A stretch of DNA of 64,000 nucleotides from Megaustenia siamemsis (GCA_032433765.1 JAVIAB010000008.1:43326261-43390260); one strand, 5' to 3'; shown: positions 11,125 to 23,621, numbered from the stretch's first letter. The notes: generated by a model not told the origin, from the letters alone. Numbers and translations are program-made.

Positions 11125-11500
11125 CTTACAAAAATTTGAGGGGCTACGGTAACCTAGTTGGGAGAACCACCCGTTCGACTACCGACGTTCGGACAACCCG
11201 TGTTCGATTCCCGCTGGAAGCAGTGTGAGTTGTACTCGTTATTGGAAAAAAAAAATACCCCCGTGGTTGATCCAGCCGCTGGCAAGAATGGCTATCAGAG
11301 TAGTACTCTGGGAAGGTGAGGAATGCCGCCTCGCATTATGAGTTTCGATGCTTGAAGACATACTATCCAGAAGTCTCCGAACATTTCGGGATAGGCGGCT
11401 GAGCACATATGGGTGAAAACTCGCGTGCTAAGACGCCGATTCAAGTCTCGTACTTTACCTTTACACAAAATTATATCGCAGTGACATTTAGCGATACGGA
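11125..11500 (+). mobile_element. SINE-2, putative tRNA-derived repeat, single copy
   Basis: ggctacggtaacctagttgg (A-box-like) is followed about 45 bases later by gtgttcgattcccgc (B-box-like), then a body of about 300 bp. A second B-box-like gattcaagtctc lies at about 11440-11451, so it may be dimeric. No second copy in the window and no target-site duplication found. Confidence 0.5.
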
Positions 11501-11529
11501 ACCACACACACACACCTTTACCGGTGTTT

Positions 11530-12367
11530 ATTTACACGTGTGTTGATATCATGGCAAAAGCACATATTCCCACCAATCAATACGCTAGGTCACATTTGCC
11601 GCTTTAATCCCACCAATTAGTACTGATCACGCCCTTGTGCTAGAGCACATGCTTGATAATTTACAAGACTTTCAGCACATACTTATGATGTAGTCAGTGC
11701 CATGCAGGACACATCTATTTGTAGAGAACAAATTCTGTATCTATTTTAAGAGGACGGGGAAACCCCGAAGGCGTGTCACATGGAAAATTGTTTGCCACGT
11801 TTGGGAATTGAACACAGACTCACTTGAACAGGTTTGTTTGTTTTTATGTCACGTGGCAGACACGGTCGTTAGGAAGATATGTTTGGCTGCAACTCCTCAC
11901 TAGCGGGTTCTGCTAGAAAAGTCGATCCCACAGAAGTACTGCATTGTTATGTCTTCTATATCAACAGAACTTCACGACAACGACACACATTTTCTTATTC
12001 GGTTTGCTTTAACTAGATTGCTACCAGGGATCCACAGCTAACTTTAGATTTACTTAGGCCTGCAGGCTACGACAGTATTCTCCTAAATTCTCCAACAGAC
12101 TCAGCTTTGTAAGCAGGGGCAGCTGTGCGTAGTGACGTCAATTGAATATAGCTCATTTAGTTGCAAACGTCACGCTAGTTGGAAGGTTTTCCCGTTTTAT
12201 TTTCTGCCCGCGGGTTTACTAATCTATAGTTGGCTGTGTAAGGAACCCGACATGGCAATTAAATGAAGTCTTTATCAACTTTGCATTGCTGCCCCTACCA
12301 TGACGATCGCATATTATCTATATATTTCGTTATACCTGAACGGTAGATGAATGTACTAACCGCTGTA
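11530..12367. other. Unassigned spacer
   Basis: Mixed composition. No coding frame with a recognisable domain and no repeat shared with the rest of the window. Confidence 0.55.
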
Positions 12368-12383
12368 CTATTATAACGTATAT

Positions 12384-12632
12384 AGGTAAAAGTAAAGAGC
12401 CGCCGTCACGCCAAGTGGCCTATAGGGAATATAGGGACCATACATTTTACAGACCTTCAGCACATGATTTTTAGGGTAATGTGGTCGGTATTACGCCCGT
12501 GCCGCTTATCTTTCCCATAAAAATCCGGTACCCATTTAAGGCTGGGTGAACCTGGAAGTCGTCGGTTGGGATCGAACCCTACCTCTTGTCCTTTGTAGTC
12601 CAGTTCACTAACCACTGAGCTATCGCGGCTCC
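12384..12632 (-). mobile_element. SINE-1 copy c with 16-bp target-site duplication
   Basis: Nearly full-length minus-strand SINE-1, with the head (gagctatcgcggctcc) at its right end and the tail (gtcacgccaagtgg) at its left. Exact direct repeats ctattataacgtatat flank it at 12368-12383 and 12633-12648. The same target word appears a third time after family X, see 12649-12866. Confidence 0.93.
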
Positions 12633-12648
12633 CTATTATAACGTATAT

Positions 12649-12866
12649 CTATCTATCTATTGTCCTTTCGAGCCGAAGACGGCACATAGGGCAGAACCAC
12701 AATCTCAAAAAGAGAAATCGTGCCAAAGTGGCACATATTGCAGAGATCACTGCTTCTAAAATATATGTCGATGTTTCCATAACAATACTTTTTACAATGA
12801 CAGCTTGTCAAGCCATCGATCAACCTCCTTAGTCGCCTCTTACGACATGCCTGGAAGGCCACAGTG
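12649..12866 (-). mobile_element. Family X SINE-like element with (ATAG)n tail
   Basis: On the minus strand it starts near ggccttccaggcatgtcg, passes through taagaggcgactaaggaggt and ends with cggctcgaaaggacaatag plus an (atag)n tail. attataacgtatat flanks it at 12635-12648 and 12867-12880, a clear target-site duplication. The 3' end and tetranucleotide tail recur at 61555-61625. No classic Pol III boxes identified, so its origin is unclear. Confidence 0.8.
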
Positions 12867-12880
12867 ATTATAACGTATAT

Positions 12881-15175
12881 ATAAACCCACAAATACAATG
12901 ACAAGATACATAATTACAAGGATACACCTCCCACTTTAATAATTATTTACATTACAAGTGCAGTATTGAATACAGACTCAAGGAAGATCATAATTGAACC
13001 TTCAATGCAAATTACTATATCTTCCTTGATCTTCTTACACAAATGAGTCATGTTACAAAATATAAATTAGGTCCAAGTCAAGCCATAGGAAATGAAGTAA
13101 AGTGAAAGAATATCATGATGGCCAACGTTCACACAAAGAATGTTAACAAGAGTCTGTTAATTGCTCAAAATAAGATTTAAAAAGATTAATTTCATGAAAA
13201 AAGACCAATAATGGGTAATTTCAGTCAAAGAAGTTAATGAAGAGTGATTTTGGAAAAGATGGTTATGATAAGTGAATTCTTTTCAGCGAAGATCAAGAAT
13301 GATTCATTTATGTAAGAGGAGGTAAATAAAAGATGAATTCAGTAAAAGGTTTATTAAGGTTCGCTGCAGTCAAAGAAGATAAACAAGAAATGTTCACTCA
13401 AAAAATATCACGAAGAGTTATAAAAGGTTAGAAAAATAGAAAAAAAATCAAGAATAATTCTCTCTCTCTCTCTCTGCGATCAAGACTCAAGCAAAGTAGG
13501 ATTCTAGACTCTCACATGAAGACAGCTGTCTGTTTAAGATCAGCTAATTAAGTCTGGCAAACAATGGAAATATTAGAATTAGAGGATAAAAAAGAACTTG
13601 GTTAAGTCAATGAAACAAAAGAACAACTATGTCAGATCTCATAAAGAAAGACTAGATCTCGCCAATGAAGGCAGAAAATGTCTAGATCCCGTCAAAGAAA
13701 ATGGTACAAATAATATAAAGAAGAACGCAGTCAAACAAGATAAAGTGGGAATAAGTCAATGAAAATAACAGACCGCATTCAAAAGAAAAATACAGACTAA
13801 TTCAATCAATGAAGATAAAGAGAGACTAGATTCTGTCAAAGAAAATAAAGAATGAGTCAGTCGAAGAATATGCGTGAAGACTTAACAATGTCAAAAAGAT
13901 AAAAACAATTAATCAAATCAAGCACGCATTCAAAGAAAATCAAGGATGCAATAATAATTTTAAAAAATAATAAATGACTCAGTCAATTAAGCACCAATAC
14001 AACATTGCTTACCTTCGAATAAAAATCTACACGGTCATCACAACAAAAAAAAGAAAGAAAGAAAAGAAAAAAACACCCAGGTGAAGAAAAAAAAAAGCTG
14101 TCGTGGAATTTCCAGGAAGGACAAGTTGGTTTGGTTTCCAGGAAAATTACGACTTTATATAAAAAGTTGAATCACTATCGGCTAAATTATAAATAGAATA
14201 ACAATACAGAACATATGATGATCTTCAGCATTTGAGAATGAGCTTGTTAATGCTCTTCATAGCCACTGTCTCCTTAACTCAACAAATCAAGTACCTATTT
14301 ACTGTTTTCTTGACTGAAACATGTCCTTAGTCCGAAATTAAGTCATTCAAAACAAAGAACGATTTATCGACAGTGGCCTCAATAAACAATGATATCATTT
14401 ACTACAAGATTAGTATAAAGATTAAGAGGAAAGTTTGGCAAATCTCTTGAGTTTAACATATATAAATAAAATAAACGTTTTGCTCGGAACATGAAAACAC
14501 CGTCTTCACAACCCGTATTAGATTTGTAATGCAAGTTCATGTTTGATAGCAAATTAGTCAGGACAAGCAAGAAACACGCCAAACATTTCACCAGCTAAAA
14601 GTTATGGTGACTCAAACACTTTTCCTTTCTCAACCCTGAGTGCGGTTCACAGCCTATCGGACAGAGCCGTACATTGCTCACAGAAGGCCTGGAGCACGCG
14701 AGATGTAGACACAGCAAGGTCACCTTCGAGACCGGCACAGCTGAATGTAGCATGCTGTAGTGCCTGCGCTATCTGGCAAATCGGGTGGAAAGTTGTTTCT
14801 AATTTCTGTGGGCAGGTCTTTTTGGTGATGCTGGCCATGTTAATAAATGTTTCATTCATTTGAGCTTGAGTATCATTTTATTGCTTTTGCGAATTAATTT
14901 GGCCTGCAAGAGTGAAGTAGTACCGTATGTAACCAACAATTATGGTCATTTATCCAACTTCACATGCCAACCGGTACTTCTTAGGGCTGAAGAATACAAG
15001 CCGCATGGCCAGTTCGGGTACGAGTTTCTAAAATATAAAACTAAATACCATCAAGTTCATTATTCTGTATACATTTGGCTTCAAACAAAACTTGTCAAAG
15101 AGCCAATGCAAATTTATAGAGAATGTTGCACAGCATAAAACAAGGAACTTATTAATGACAAGAAAGAAAGATACG
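12881..15175. other. Unassigned, partly decayed minisatellite
   Basis: Between about 13080 and 13960 fragments such as cagtcaaagaagataa and gtcaatgaagataaag recur at irregular 25-50 bp spacing, suggesting a degraded tandem array. A more GC-rich patch at 14647-14859 holds a 70-codon minus-strand frame with no recognised domain. Nothing else supported. Confidence 0.5.
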
Positions 15176-15200
15176 CACGCGCGCGCGCGCACACACACCA
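15176..15200. repeat. (CG)n/(CA)n microsatellite
   Basis: Short alternating purine-pyrimidine run, cgcgcg passing into cacaca. Confidence 0.85.
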
Positions 15201-15407
15201 CACACAAATTAAGACAGACAAACATAAATTAAGAAAAAGAGAAGAACTGACAGACAGAAGGGGAAAAAAATAAATAAAAAGAGTGATAGAATGAATAAAG
15301 GAAAGACATACATTTTAAGAAAGACAAGAAATAATGAAATATAGTAAGAAAGAAAGAAACAGTAAAATAGACAGGATAGAATAAACAGACAAACAGAAAG
15401 GGTAAAC

Positions 15408-15518
<111 letters not shown>

Positions 15519-15596
15519 AACCACCAACACACCCCATGTCATAAAGAGATATGATACAATGTCACATGTATTTAACCAGCGGTATACCATTGGATG

Positions 15597-15800
15597 ATTA
15601 TGTTTATGGAAGGCCCCGGTATCACAGCAAACGAATTAAAATCCATAATTGCTCAACCGCCCGTGCTAGTGGAATCATCCGAATTACTAACTCATCTCCC
15701 AAACAAAGAAAGGCAGCTGTAGTCCCCATCATAGCAGGCTCAGTACACGCCAAAAGACATAAGGCAAAACCGCACAGAAAGTGAACACAGCCAACTGTTC
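15597..15800 (+). repeat. Dispersed repeat family Y, copy 1
   Basis: About 200 bp matching, in inverse orientation and at roughly 90 percent by eye, the segment 28733-28925. Shared words include aaggccccggtatcac and ttaaaatccataattgctca. No coding domain recognised. Confidence 0.75.
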
Positions 15801-16235
15801 CTTGTCGTACGATATCATCATTCATCGTAAACAACTGGAATATCGAAACATGATCAAAACGGATGAAACACACAGCTCACGGTGTGCACAGAACAATTAA
15901 CTCAGTAGCTCCTGCAACAAGCCGGACTTGAAATATGAGGAAACTGCAACAAGGAACACTTTTCAGACATGGCCTTTAATGGTTCCTGCCGCCTAGAACC
16001 ATATTGACCGGAAGTTCACGTCCTCCTGAAAATGATGATCGTCATATTTTTAAAAATGTATAGCGCTTGATGATGTTAGGACATCGTTTTTGACTCCAAT
16101 TCCGAGTTAGTCGTCGGATTATCCCCGTCGTACCTCAAACAACAGACCGTAAGATCTTCCTGCGATGTGAATTTGTGAAATTATAAACCACATATTGAAA
16201 TTATAAAACCACATGTTGAAATTATAAAACCACAT
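15801..16235. other. Unassigned spacer
   Basis: Nothing recognised except three short repeats of gaaattataaaaccacat at about 16175-16233. Confidence 0.5.
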
Positions 16236-16239
16236 GTCT

Positions 16240-16480
16240 ACCCGGAGGCGAAGGCGCACCTCACATCACCAGAGCTAAAAGTTGTCAGCGACTCACAGCT
16301 GATGTCTTGCGTCGATGAATGAGAACCATCCAGACCCTGCTCCACCTCTCCGTGGTGCCTCTATTACCAAACTAACCTGTCTAGTCTGGCCAAGCGAGTA
16401 GGGATCGAAGAGGGAAGACAACCTGGTTCTCAAAAATGTCGCGCTGAAGTCGGATGTGTTGTGCCTAAAATACCATTGGA
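16240..16480 (+). repeat. Family D copy, 3' truncated
   Basis: Starts near ggaggcgaaggcgc, continues through gactcacagctgatg and ctagtctggccaag, and ends soon after gaagtcggatgtgttg. The order matches copies at 18901 and 43915. Its first 35 bp resemble the 56-bp monomer of the array at 18065-18902. Confidence 0.75.
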
Positions 16481-16684
16481 TAATGTAACATTGTAACCAC
16501 CACGACGTCAGCAACATTAACGTATTTGGACGTTAAACTATTGTAACGTCAAGGACGTATGTTTGGACTTGAACAGTTTTAAAACTGAGAGTAACAATGT
16601 GAACAATAATGTAGAAAATGAAGACAATAGAACTGGCGCTATCGACAAGAGATCGCTACATTGCCTTGCTCATCTTGATATCTT

Positions 16685-17970
16685 TTAGTTCTATATTTGG
16701 TTTTATCCTTCACATCATGATCTTTTTCAGTTTTATATTTGGTTTTGTCCATCACATCATGATCTATTTAGTTCTATATTTGGTTTTATCCTTCACATCA
16801 TGATGTTTTTCAGTTCTATATTTGGTTTTGTCCATCACATCATGCCCGCCTTTAGTTCTATATTTGGTTTTGTTCACCACATTTTACTCTCTTTAAGTAC
16901 AGTATTTGGTTTTGTTCATCACATCATGATGTCTTAGTTCTACATATGGTTTTGTTCATCACATCATGATGTCTTAGTTCTACATATGATTTTGTTCATC
17001 ACATCATGCTCTCTTAGTTCTATATATGGTTTTGTTCATCACATCATGCTCTCTTAGTTCTACATATGGTTTTGTTCATCACATCATGATCTCTTAATTC
17101 TACATATGGTTTTGTTCATCACATCATGCTCTCTTAATTCTACATATGGTTTTATTCATCACATCATGTTCTCTTAATTCTACATATGGTTTTATTCATC
17201 ACATCATGCTCTCTTAATTCTACATATGGTTTTATTCATCACATCATGCTCTCTTAATTCTACATATGGTTTTGTTCATCACATCATGCTCTCTTAATTC
17301 TACATATGGTTTTGTTCATCATATCATGCTCTCTTAATTCTACATATGGTTTTATTCATCATATCATGCTCTCTTAATTCTACATATGGTTTTATTCATC
17401 ATATCATGCTCTCTTAATTCTACATATGGTTTTATTCATCACATCATGCTCTCTTAATTCTACATATGGTTTTATTCATCACATCATGCTCTCTTAATTC
17501 TACATATGGTTTTGTTCATCACATCATGCTCTCTTAATTCTACATATGGTTTTGTTCATCATATCATGCTCTCTTAATTCTACATATGGTTTTGTTCATC
17601 ATATCATGCTCTCTTAATTCTACATATGGTTTTGTTCATCATATCATGCTCTCTTAATTCTACATATGGTTTTGTTCATCATATCATGCTCTCTTAATTC
17701 TACATATGGTTTTGTTCATCATATCATGCTCTCTTAATTCTACATATGGTTTTATTCATCATATCATGCTCTCTTAATTCTACATATGGGTTTGTTCATC
17801 ATATCATGCTCTCTTAATTCTACATATGGTTTTGTTCATCATATCATGCTCTCTTAATTCTACATATGGTTTTGTTCATCATATCATGCTCTCTTAATTC
17901 TACATATGGTTTTGTTCATCATATCATGCTCTCTTAATTCTACATATGGTTTTGTTCATCATATCATGAT
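16685..17970. repeat. 40-bp minisatellite
   Basis: About 32 units of 40 bp containing tacatatggttttgttcatc. The left seven or so units are diverged (tatatttggttttatcc) while the right ones are nearly uniform, so homogenisation has run from the right. Confidence 0.96.
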
Positions 17971-18064
17971 GACAGATTGTCCTTGGTAATTTCTCGCTCT
18001 CCACTCCCCCCCCCTCTCTTTTTGACGTTCGCTTCATCTCCTTTTGATACCCTCTGTACATCTT

Positions 18065-18902
18065 CTAGCTCCTCGTTATATCATACTCGGAGCCAAGGCG
18101 CCTAACACCAGGAGAACTGTTCAGCACCTCGTTATATCATACTCGGAGCCAAGGCGCCGATCACCAGGAGAACTGTTCAGCACCTCGTTATATCATACTG
18201 GGAGCCAAGGCGCCTAACACCAGGAGAACTGTTCAGCACCTCGTTATATCATACTGGGAGCCAAGGCGCCTAACACCAGGAGAATTGTTCAGCACCTCGT
18301 TATATCATACTGGGAGCCAAGGCGCCTAACACCAGGAGAACTGTTCAGCACCTCGTTATATCATACTGGGAGCCAAGGCGCCAAACACCAGGAGAACTGT
18401 TCAGCACCTCGTTATATCATACTGGGAGCCAAGGCGCCAAACACCAGGAGAACTGTTCAGCTCCTCGTTATATCATACTGGGAGCCAAGGCGCCAAACAC
18501 CAGGAGAACTGTTCAGCACCTCGTTATATCATACTGAGAGCCAAGGCGCCAAACACCAGGAGAACTGTTCAGCACCTCGTTATATCATACTGGGAGCCAA
18601 GGCGCCAAACACCAGGAGAACTGTTCAGCACCTCGTTATATCATACTCGGAGCCAAGGCGCCTAACACCAGGAGAACTGTTCAGCACCTCGTTATATCAT
18701 ACTCGAAGCCAAGGCGCCTAACACCAGGAGAACTGTTCAGCTCCTCGTTATATCATACTCGAAGCCAAGGCGCCTAACACCAGGAGAACTGTTCAGCTCC
18801 TCCTTATATCATACTGGGAGCCAAGGCGCCTAACACCAGGAGAACTGTTCAGCACCTCGTTATATCATACTCGAAGCCAAGGCGCCTAACACCAGGAGAA
18901 CT
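18065..18902. repeat. 56-bp minisatellite abutting family D
   Basis: About 15 units of 56 bp containing gagccaaggcgcctaacacc, highly uniform. The last unit runs directly into a family D copy. The monomer resembles the 5' flank of the D copy at 16240. Confidence 0.96.
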
Positions 18903-19215
18903 GAGAGCTGTCAACAATCACAGCTGATGGTTTGTGCCAGGATCGATGAAGCAGAATCATCCAGACCTACTCCACCTCTTGGCGGTGCCTCTAAAAACCG
19001 ACTAACCGCTCTAGTCTGGCCAAGAGAGTAGGGATCAAAGAGGGAAGATAACCCGGTACTGAAAAATAACTTTTTGAAGTCGGATGTGTTGGGCCGAAAG
19101 ACGAAAATATCACAGTTTTTCTGCAAACCACAACACAACGTTTACGCACCACTTAACGCCCTTTTAAGGACGGATGATAAAGAAGTGTATTCCTTTAGTC
19201 ATCGAACCAACGCAA
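18901..19215 (+). repeat. Family D copy, near full length
   Basis: Contains cacagctgatggtttgtgcc, ctagtctggccaag, gaagtcggatgtgttggg, ctgcaaaccacaacac and ggacggatgataaagaag in that order. No coding domain. It lies between the 56-bp and 47-bp arrays. Class unknown, with no tRNA boxes or inverted ends seen. Confidence 0.8.
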
Positions 19216-19299
19216 ACAAGTATATAACGCTCCACAGATTTCAAAATCAGCGTTTATTTATCACTCTGGGAAGGCCTTTATATTTTGTTTCTATTAAAA

Positions 19300-20040
19300 C
19301 AGTTTTTTTTCCCGTTGGCCACAACACATTGTTAACGTTTCTATTAAAGAGTTTTTTCCCGCTAGCCACAACACATTGTTAACGTTTCTATTAAAGAGTT
19401 TTTTCCCGTTGGCCACAACACATTGTTAACGTTTCTATTAAAGAGTTTTTTCCCGTTGGCCACAACACATTGTTAACGTTTCTATTAAAGAGTTTTTTCC
19501 CGCTAGCCACAACACATTGTTAACGTTTCTATTAAAGAGTTTTTTCCCGTTGGCCACAACACATTGTTAACGTTTCTATTAAAGAGTTTTTTCCCGCTAG
19601 CCACAACACATTGTTAACGTTTCTATTAAAGAGTTTTTTCCCGCTAGCCACAACACATTGTTAACGTTTCTATTAAAGAGTTTTTTCCCGCTAGCCACAA
19701 CACATTGTTAACGTTTCTATTAAAGAGTTTTTTCTCGCTAGCCACAACACATTGTTAACGTTTCTATTAAAGAGTTTTTCTCGCTAGCCACAACACATTG
19801 TTAACGTTTCTATTAAAGAGTTTTTTCTCGCTAGCCACAACACATTGTTAACGTTTCTATTAAAGAGTTTTTTCTCGCTAGCCACAACACATTGTTAACG
19901 TTTCTATTAAAGAGTTTTTTCTCGCTAGCCACAACACATTGTTAACGTTTCTATTAAAGAGTTTTTTCCCGCTAGCCACAACACGTAAACGTTTCCATTA
20001 AAGAGTTTTTTCCCGCTAGCCACAACACGTAAACGTTTCT
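19300..20040. repeat. 47-bp minisatellite
   Basis: About 16 units of 47 bp containing ccacaacacattgttaacgt and ctattaaagagttttttccc. The last two units lack cattgtt. The word ccacaacaca...acgttt also occurs in family D just upstream, a weak hint of common origin. Confidence 0.96.
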
Positions 20041-20194
20041 TTAATGAAAGTAGTTAAAACTGTACTGCTCATGATGCGCTCTAATTATGCGCATTCAATT
20101 AATTCACTGTATTTAATTTTTTTTTTTTTGCGTTCGCCAGTTTTTCTCTCTGGCGACGTTTCTAGAGCACAGGAACTGAATTGTTATTTGTAAT

Positions 20195-20300
20195 CCTGGC
20201 ATGGAATGATCTGAAAAGAATGATTACAAGAAACAGAACGGCCTGGAAAGTATCTGTTGAAGACCTATGCTCCACAAGGAGTTGAACGGTAGTAGAAGAA
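20195..20300 (+). pseudogene. LINE-G 3'-end fragment
   Basis: Translates as NDLKRM...NRTAWKVSVEDLCSTRS, the same C-terminus as the LINE-G copies at 44318 and 60590. It ends in a GAA-rich tail. Only the last 30-35 codons remain. Confidence 0.75.
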
Positions 20301-20361
20301 ATCATGAAGGTAAAGTAATTCTAGATAGAAAGTGAAGTAAATTGAGATGATTAGGCAGACT

Positions 20362-20734
20362 GACGCGATAGTTCAGTGGTTAGTGAACTGGACTACAAAG
20401 GACAAGAGGTAGGGTTCGATCCCAACCGACGGCTTCCGGTTAACTCAGCCTTTAATGGGTACCGGATTTTTTTCTTGGAAAGTAAAGCGGCACGGGAGGA
20501 ATACCCACCACATTACCCTAAAAATCATGTGCCGAAGGTCTGTCAAATTTATGGTCACTAACACCATATTCCCTATATGCCACTTGGCGTGACGGGGGCG
20601 CTTTACTTTTTTTTTAAATTGTGCGTGTTTAATATTTGTTTGACTTTCCTCTCAGTCCCTGTTCTCTTGGTCAATCTGGTTACTTGGCGTGACAGGGGTA
20701 CGTTATTTTTTTTATTAAAATTTTTTTTTTTTTT
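20362..20734 (+). mobile_element. SINE-1 copy d with duplicated tail
   Basis: Full SINE-1 with head (gttcagtggttagtgaactg), B box (ggttcgatccc) and body. After the first T-rich tail (about 20613) come about 75 bp of other sequence and a second tail, acttggcgtgacaggggtac plus T-run. Exact 11-bp repeats ttaggcagact at 20351-20361 and 20735-20745 enclose everything, so the extended form inserted as one unit. Confidence 0.92.
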
Positions 20735-20745
20735 TTAGGCAGACT

Positions 20746-21430
20746 CTGAACATGACTCATTCACTGCAGCTTCAGCACAAGAAACAAAGATAAAGTGCAA
20801 GAACATGTAGCCGCACTCTTAAGATCTTGTGCTTTAAACCAAGAAAGTTAACGGACCCAAGACAGAAGCTATGAAGGTAAACAGATCACCTGGTCCACTT
20901 AACATGTTACCATGCTTGTGTTATACTCAAGGCTGTATTTACGTCTAGGACACTTGGACAACTTCCTAGGGCAACCAAGTTCAAGGGGACGGCAGCCACG
21001 ATGGTTTCGCTGTTAAAAGAGAGCTGATAATTTCGACCACCTGATACAGGAAAATTATGACTTAACTCTTTCCGTACAGAAGCTTTTTATCAATGCAACG
21101 GCAGATATTTCAGAGACAACATGTTTCATGATTTTAAGAAACAATCTACATATTTATATTTATCTAACATATGATATATGCATTTTTAGATAACTGAACA
21201 AGGTATTTCACCAATACCAAGATGATACAAGACATGTAAAAAGAATATGGTTTGATGACATTTTACGGAAATCAAATTGAGAGTGACGCACTGTGCGGCG
21301 AAACGTACGGAAAGAGTTAATGTCGTTACTGAAAGGTGTTCCTTTGACGTTACTTCTTATTGTCTAAATATCCCTTGCTGGCGGTATAAGTGCTTTTATG
21401 TGACATCTTTTTTTTTTTTTTTTTTTTTAA
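20746..21430. other. Unassigned spacer
   Basis: No recognised gene or repeat, ending at a T-run (21408-21428) just upstream of SINE-3. Confidence 0.5.
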
Positions 21431-21439
21431 CAGAAGATT

Positions 21440-21710
21440 AACATGGGGACTGGTTGGTCTCGAGGCAAGACGCTGGCCTCGAGACAGAGAGGGTTGTGGG
21501 TTCAAATCCTGGCTGCACCAGTTGGGATTTTTATCTATGATTTCACTCTGCGGCAACCACCCCTGGTCTCAGCAGCGAGGCCCGGCTTGAAACGTCAATT
21601 ACTCATCGACGGAAAAAAATATGAGTACCTCCGAAGACGGAGTTATCTGCCTGTGCGGCGAGGGACCCCTGTGCACACGGCTGCCAGGGAAAAATGAATT
21701 AACACGCAAA
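21440..21710 (+). mobile_element. SINE-3, putative tRNA-derived repeat
   Basis: A leucine/serine-tRNA-like head: ctggttggtctcgaggc, then gggttcaaatcctggc as B box, followed by about 200 bp of body including acccctggtctcagcag and ctgtgcacacggctgcc. The body loosely resembles SINE-5 at 54405. Single copy here, with no duplication of target found. Confidence 0.6.
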
Positions 21711-22305
21711 ATTCAATTCCTAGTTTCTCTCTAAGGATTTCGTCATAGGTCAAAGCTGGCGAACGAAAAAAAAAAAACAGATGAACAGCAACACTGGCCA
21801 TTATTTACTTAAAAAAAAAAAAAAAACTTGAATATCTTGAATTACTCTTCCTTCGTCACATATTCTGCCTCTGATTTCAATTCTTTTGATATTACTAGTT
21901 TAATTTTTTTGGAGGGGTCTTGTTGCAATGCATTCGAACGGCGCCATGACAAAAGACGAGTTGATCGCATGATCAAAACTTATGTCGTAAGTGTGTCCTG
22001 ATTTATGCTAATCTTGCGCTGCTGCTGACACTTTCAATCTTCGGCAGACTGAATCTCGGTTTGTATATGTTTCCCGCTCATAGAATGGGTACCGACCAGG
22101 GCTATTGAGGCGAACCTATCAAAATAACCTTCAACAATGTGATGTAAAACAATATCAGAAAATCAACAATACGAGCTTGTTTCTACTCTCCTTCTACATT
22201 ATCAACATACAGTCATATTTTACATAAGAAAACGATTTCTGACAACGAAAACAGAGGAATATTGTTAGATGTGTTAGAGATTTTATTGTAATCTATTTGA
22301 AACAG
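21711..22305. other. Unassigned spacer
   Basis: A-runs at 21767 and 21812. No supported feature. Confidence 0.5.
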
Positions 22306-22308
22306 AAA

Positions 22309-23010
22309 AGTAATGATAGACACAATAGTAAAAGAAAGCAACAAGAAAGGTCTCAGTCGGAATAGTAAGAAAACAGAAGTAATGGTTATATCGAAGAAAA
22401 AATCATCATCATGCAGCATAAAAATAAACAGGACAGATTTGAAACACGTGCAACGCGTCAAATACTTGGGCACGATAGTAACATCAGATCATCAGATGTG
22501 ATTCACTACATAAATAAAAAGCAGAATAGCTCAGGACAAAACAGAAAATGAAAAAAACGTTCTATGCAATAAGTCTGTGTCAATTGAACTGAGAAAGAGA
22601 GTTCATCGGTGCTATATAGAGCCAATTCTGAGCTTTGGAAGCGAATCATGGACAGTAGACAAACAAATGAAGACGACTAGAGGCCACAGAGATGGGATTT
22701 CTCAGAAGGATGTTGAAAGTTCCCTGAACAGCTAAAAAGACAAATGTGGACATTATCAAAGAGGCCAACACAAAAAAGGGAGCTCGTATAAAAAACATCA
22801 GAAAGAAACAATTAACATTTTTCAGGCACATCATGAAAAGAGGAAAGTTGGAATACTTGGTTACAACTGGCAAAATATAGGGACGGAGAGATCGCGGTCG
22901 ACAAAGAGAGAAGATACTAGATAGCTTGGTATCATGGCATGAAAAACAGTCAATAACAGAACTGATACGATGAACTTATGATAGAAGATTGTGCATGGCA
23001 CATGATGATG
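22309..23010 (+). pseudogene. LINE-B reverse transcriptase C-terminal remnant
   Basis: Broken frames read in order: SNKKGLSRNSKKTEVMVIS, VKYLGTIVTSD, a degraded YGSESWTVD, FLRRMLKVP, KRGKLEYLVTTGKI and GRRDRGRQREKILDSL. These are the thumb and C-terminal part of an endonuclease-type LINE. Many stops and indels. It ends at acatgatgatgatt, the trinucleotide tail typical of this family in the window. Confidence 0.85.
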
Positions 23011-23620
23011 ATTTGAAACAAATGAACAATGGAAAATAAATTGATTTCTTTCTACAATCCTTTCACATCATCTACAAAGTTGCTCATGTTTTAAAAAATA
23101 CAAATTGTTAACAACAAATTGTGGGATAAGCAAGCAAATACTGTTTTCTTTGTGTCGAAATGTGGCGCGGTATGAGAAGACGACGCTGGTTGTACTCAAG
23201 CAGGTCCCAGAAACACGTCGAAAGCGTTCTCACGAAGGCGGAAGGCTCCACTGAGAAAGTAAAACAGGTTGCCTGAAGGTCAACACTTTGACATTCAAAA
23301 TGTCACCATAACTCAAACACTGAAATATAAAAACTGACAACAAAATGGCAAATGAGAACTCGTCTATTTCTGTTATTTTTCTGTTATCAACGGCAATCGT
23401 TACCCTTATTTGAGATATAAGAATACAAGATCACTTGAACGAAAGGAACAACCGCGCCACTCCTCGAGGGAGACATATTGGGAGTGTGTTGTTAGCGCTC
23501 ATATTTTTCTGTAATTGGCACATTATTTTAGATTCACTACAACAGTGTCAGCAATGAGATTACAAGAGTGAGATAAAAAATGTGAATATAAGTCAAATAT
23601 ATCATAAAACAAACTATTTG
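23011..23620. other. Unassigned spacer
   Basis: No recognisable feature. Confidence 0.5.
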
Positions 23621-23621
23621 A

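Noticed and set aside
14647..14859. 70-codon minus-strand frame in a GC-richer patch as a host exon
   Set aside because: No domain or clear splice context that I can recognise. Left as unassigned.
20376..20561. Short frames such as VSELDYKGQEVGFDPNRR seen several times
   Set aside because: They are translations of the SINE-1 tRNA-like head, not conserved peptides.
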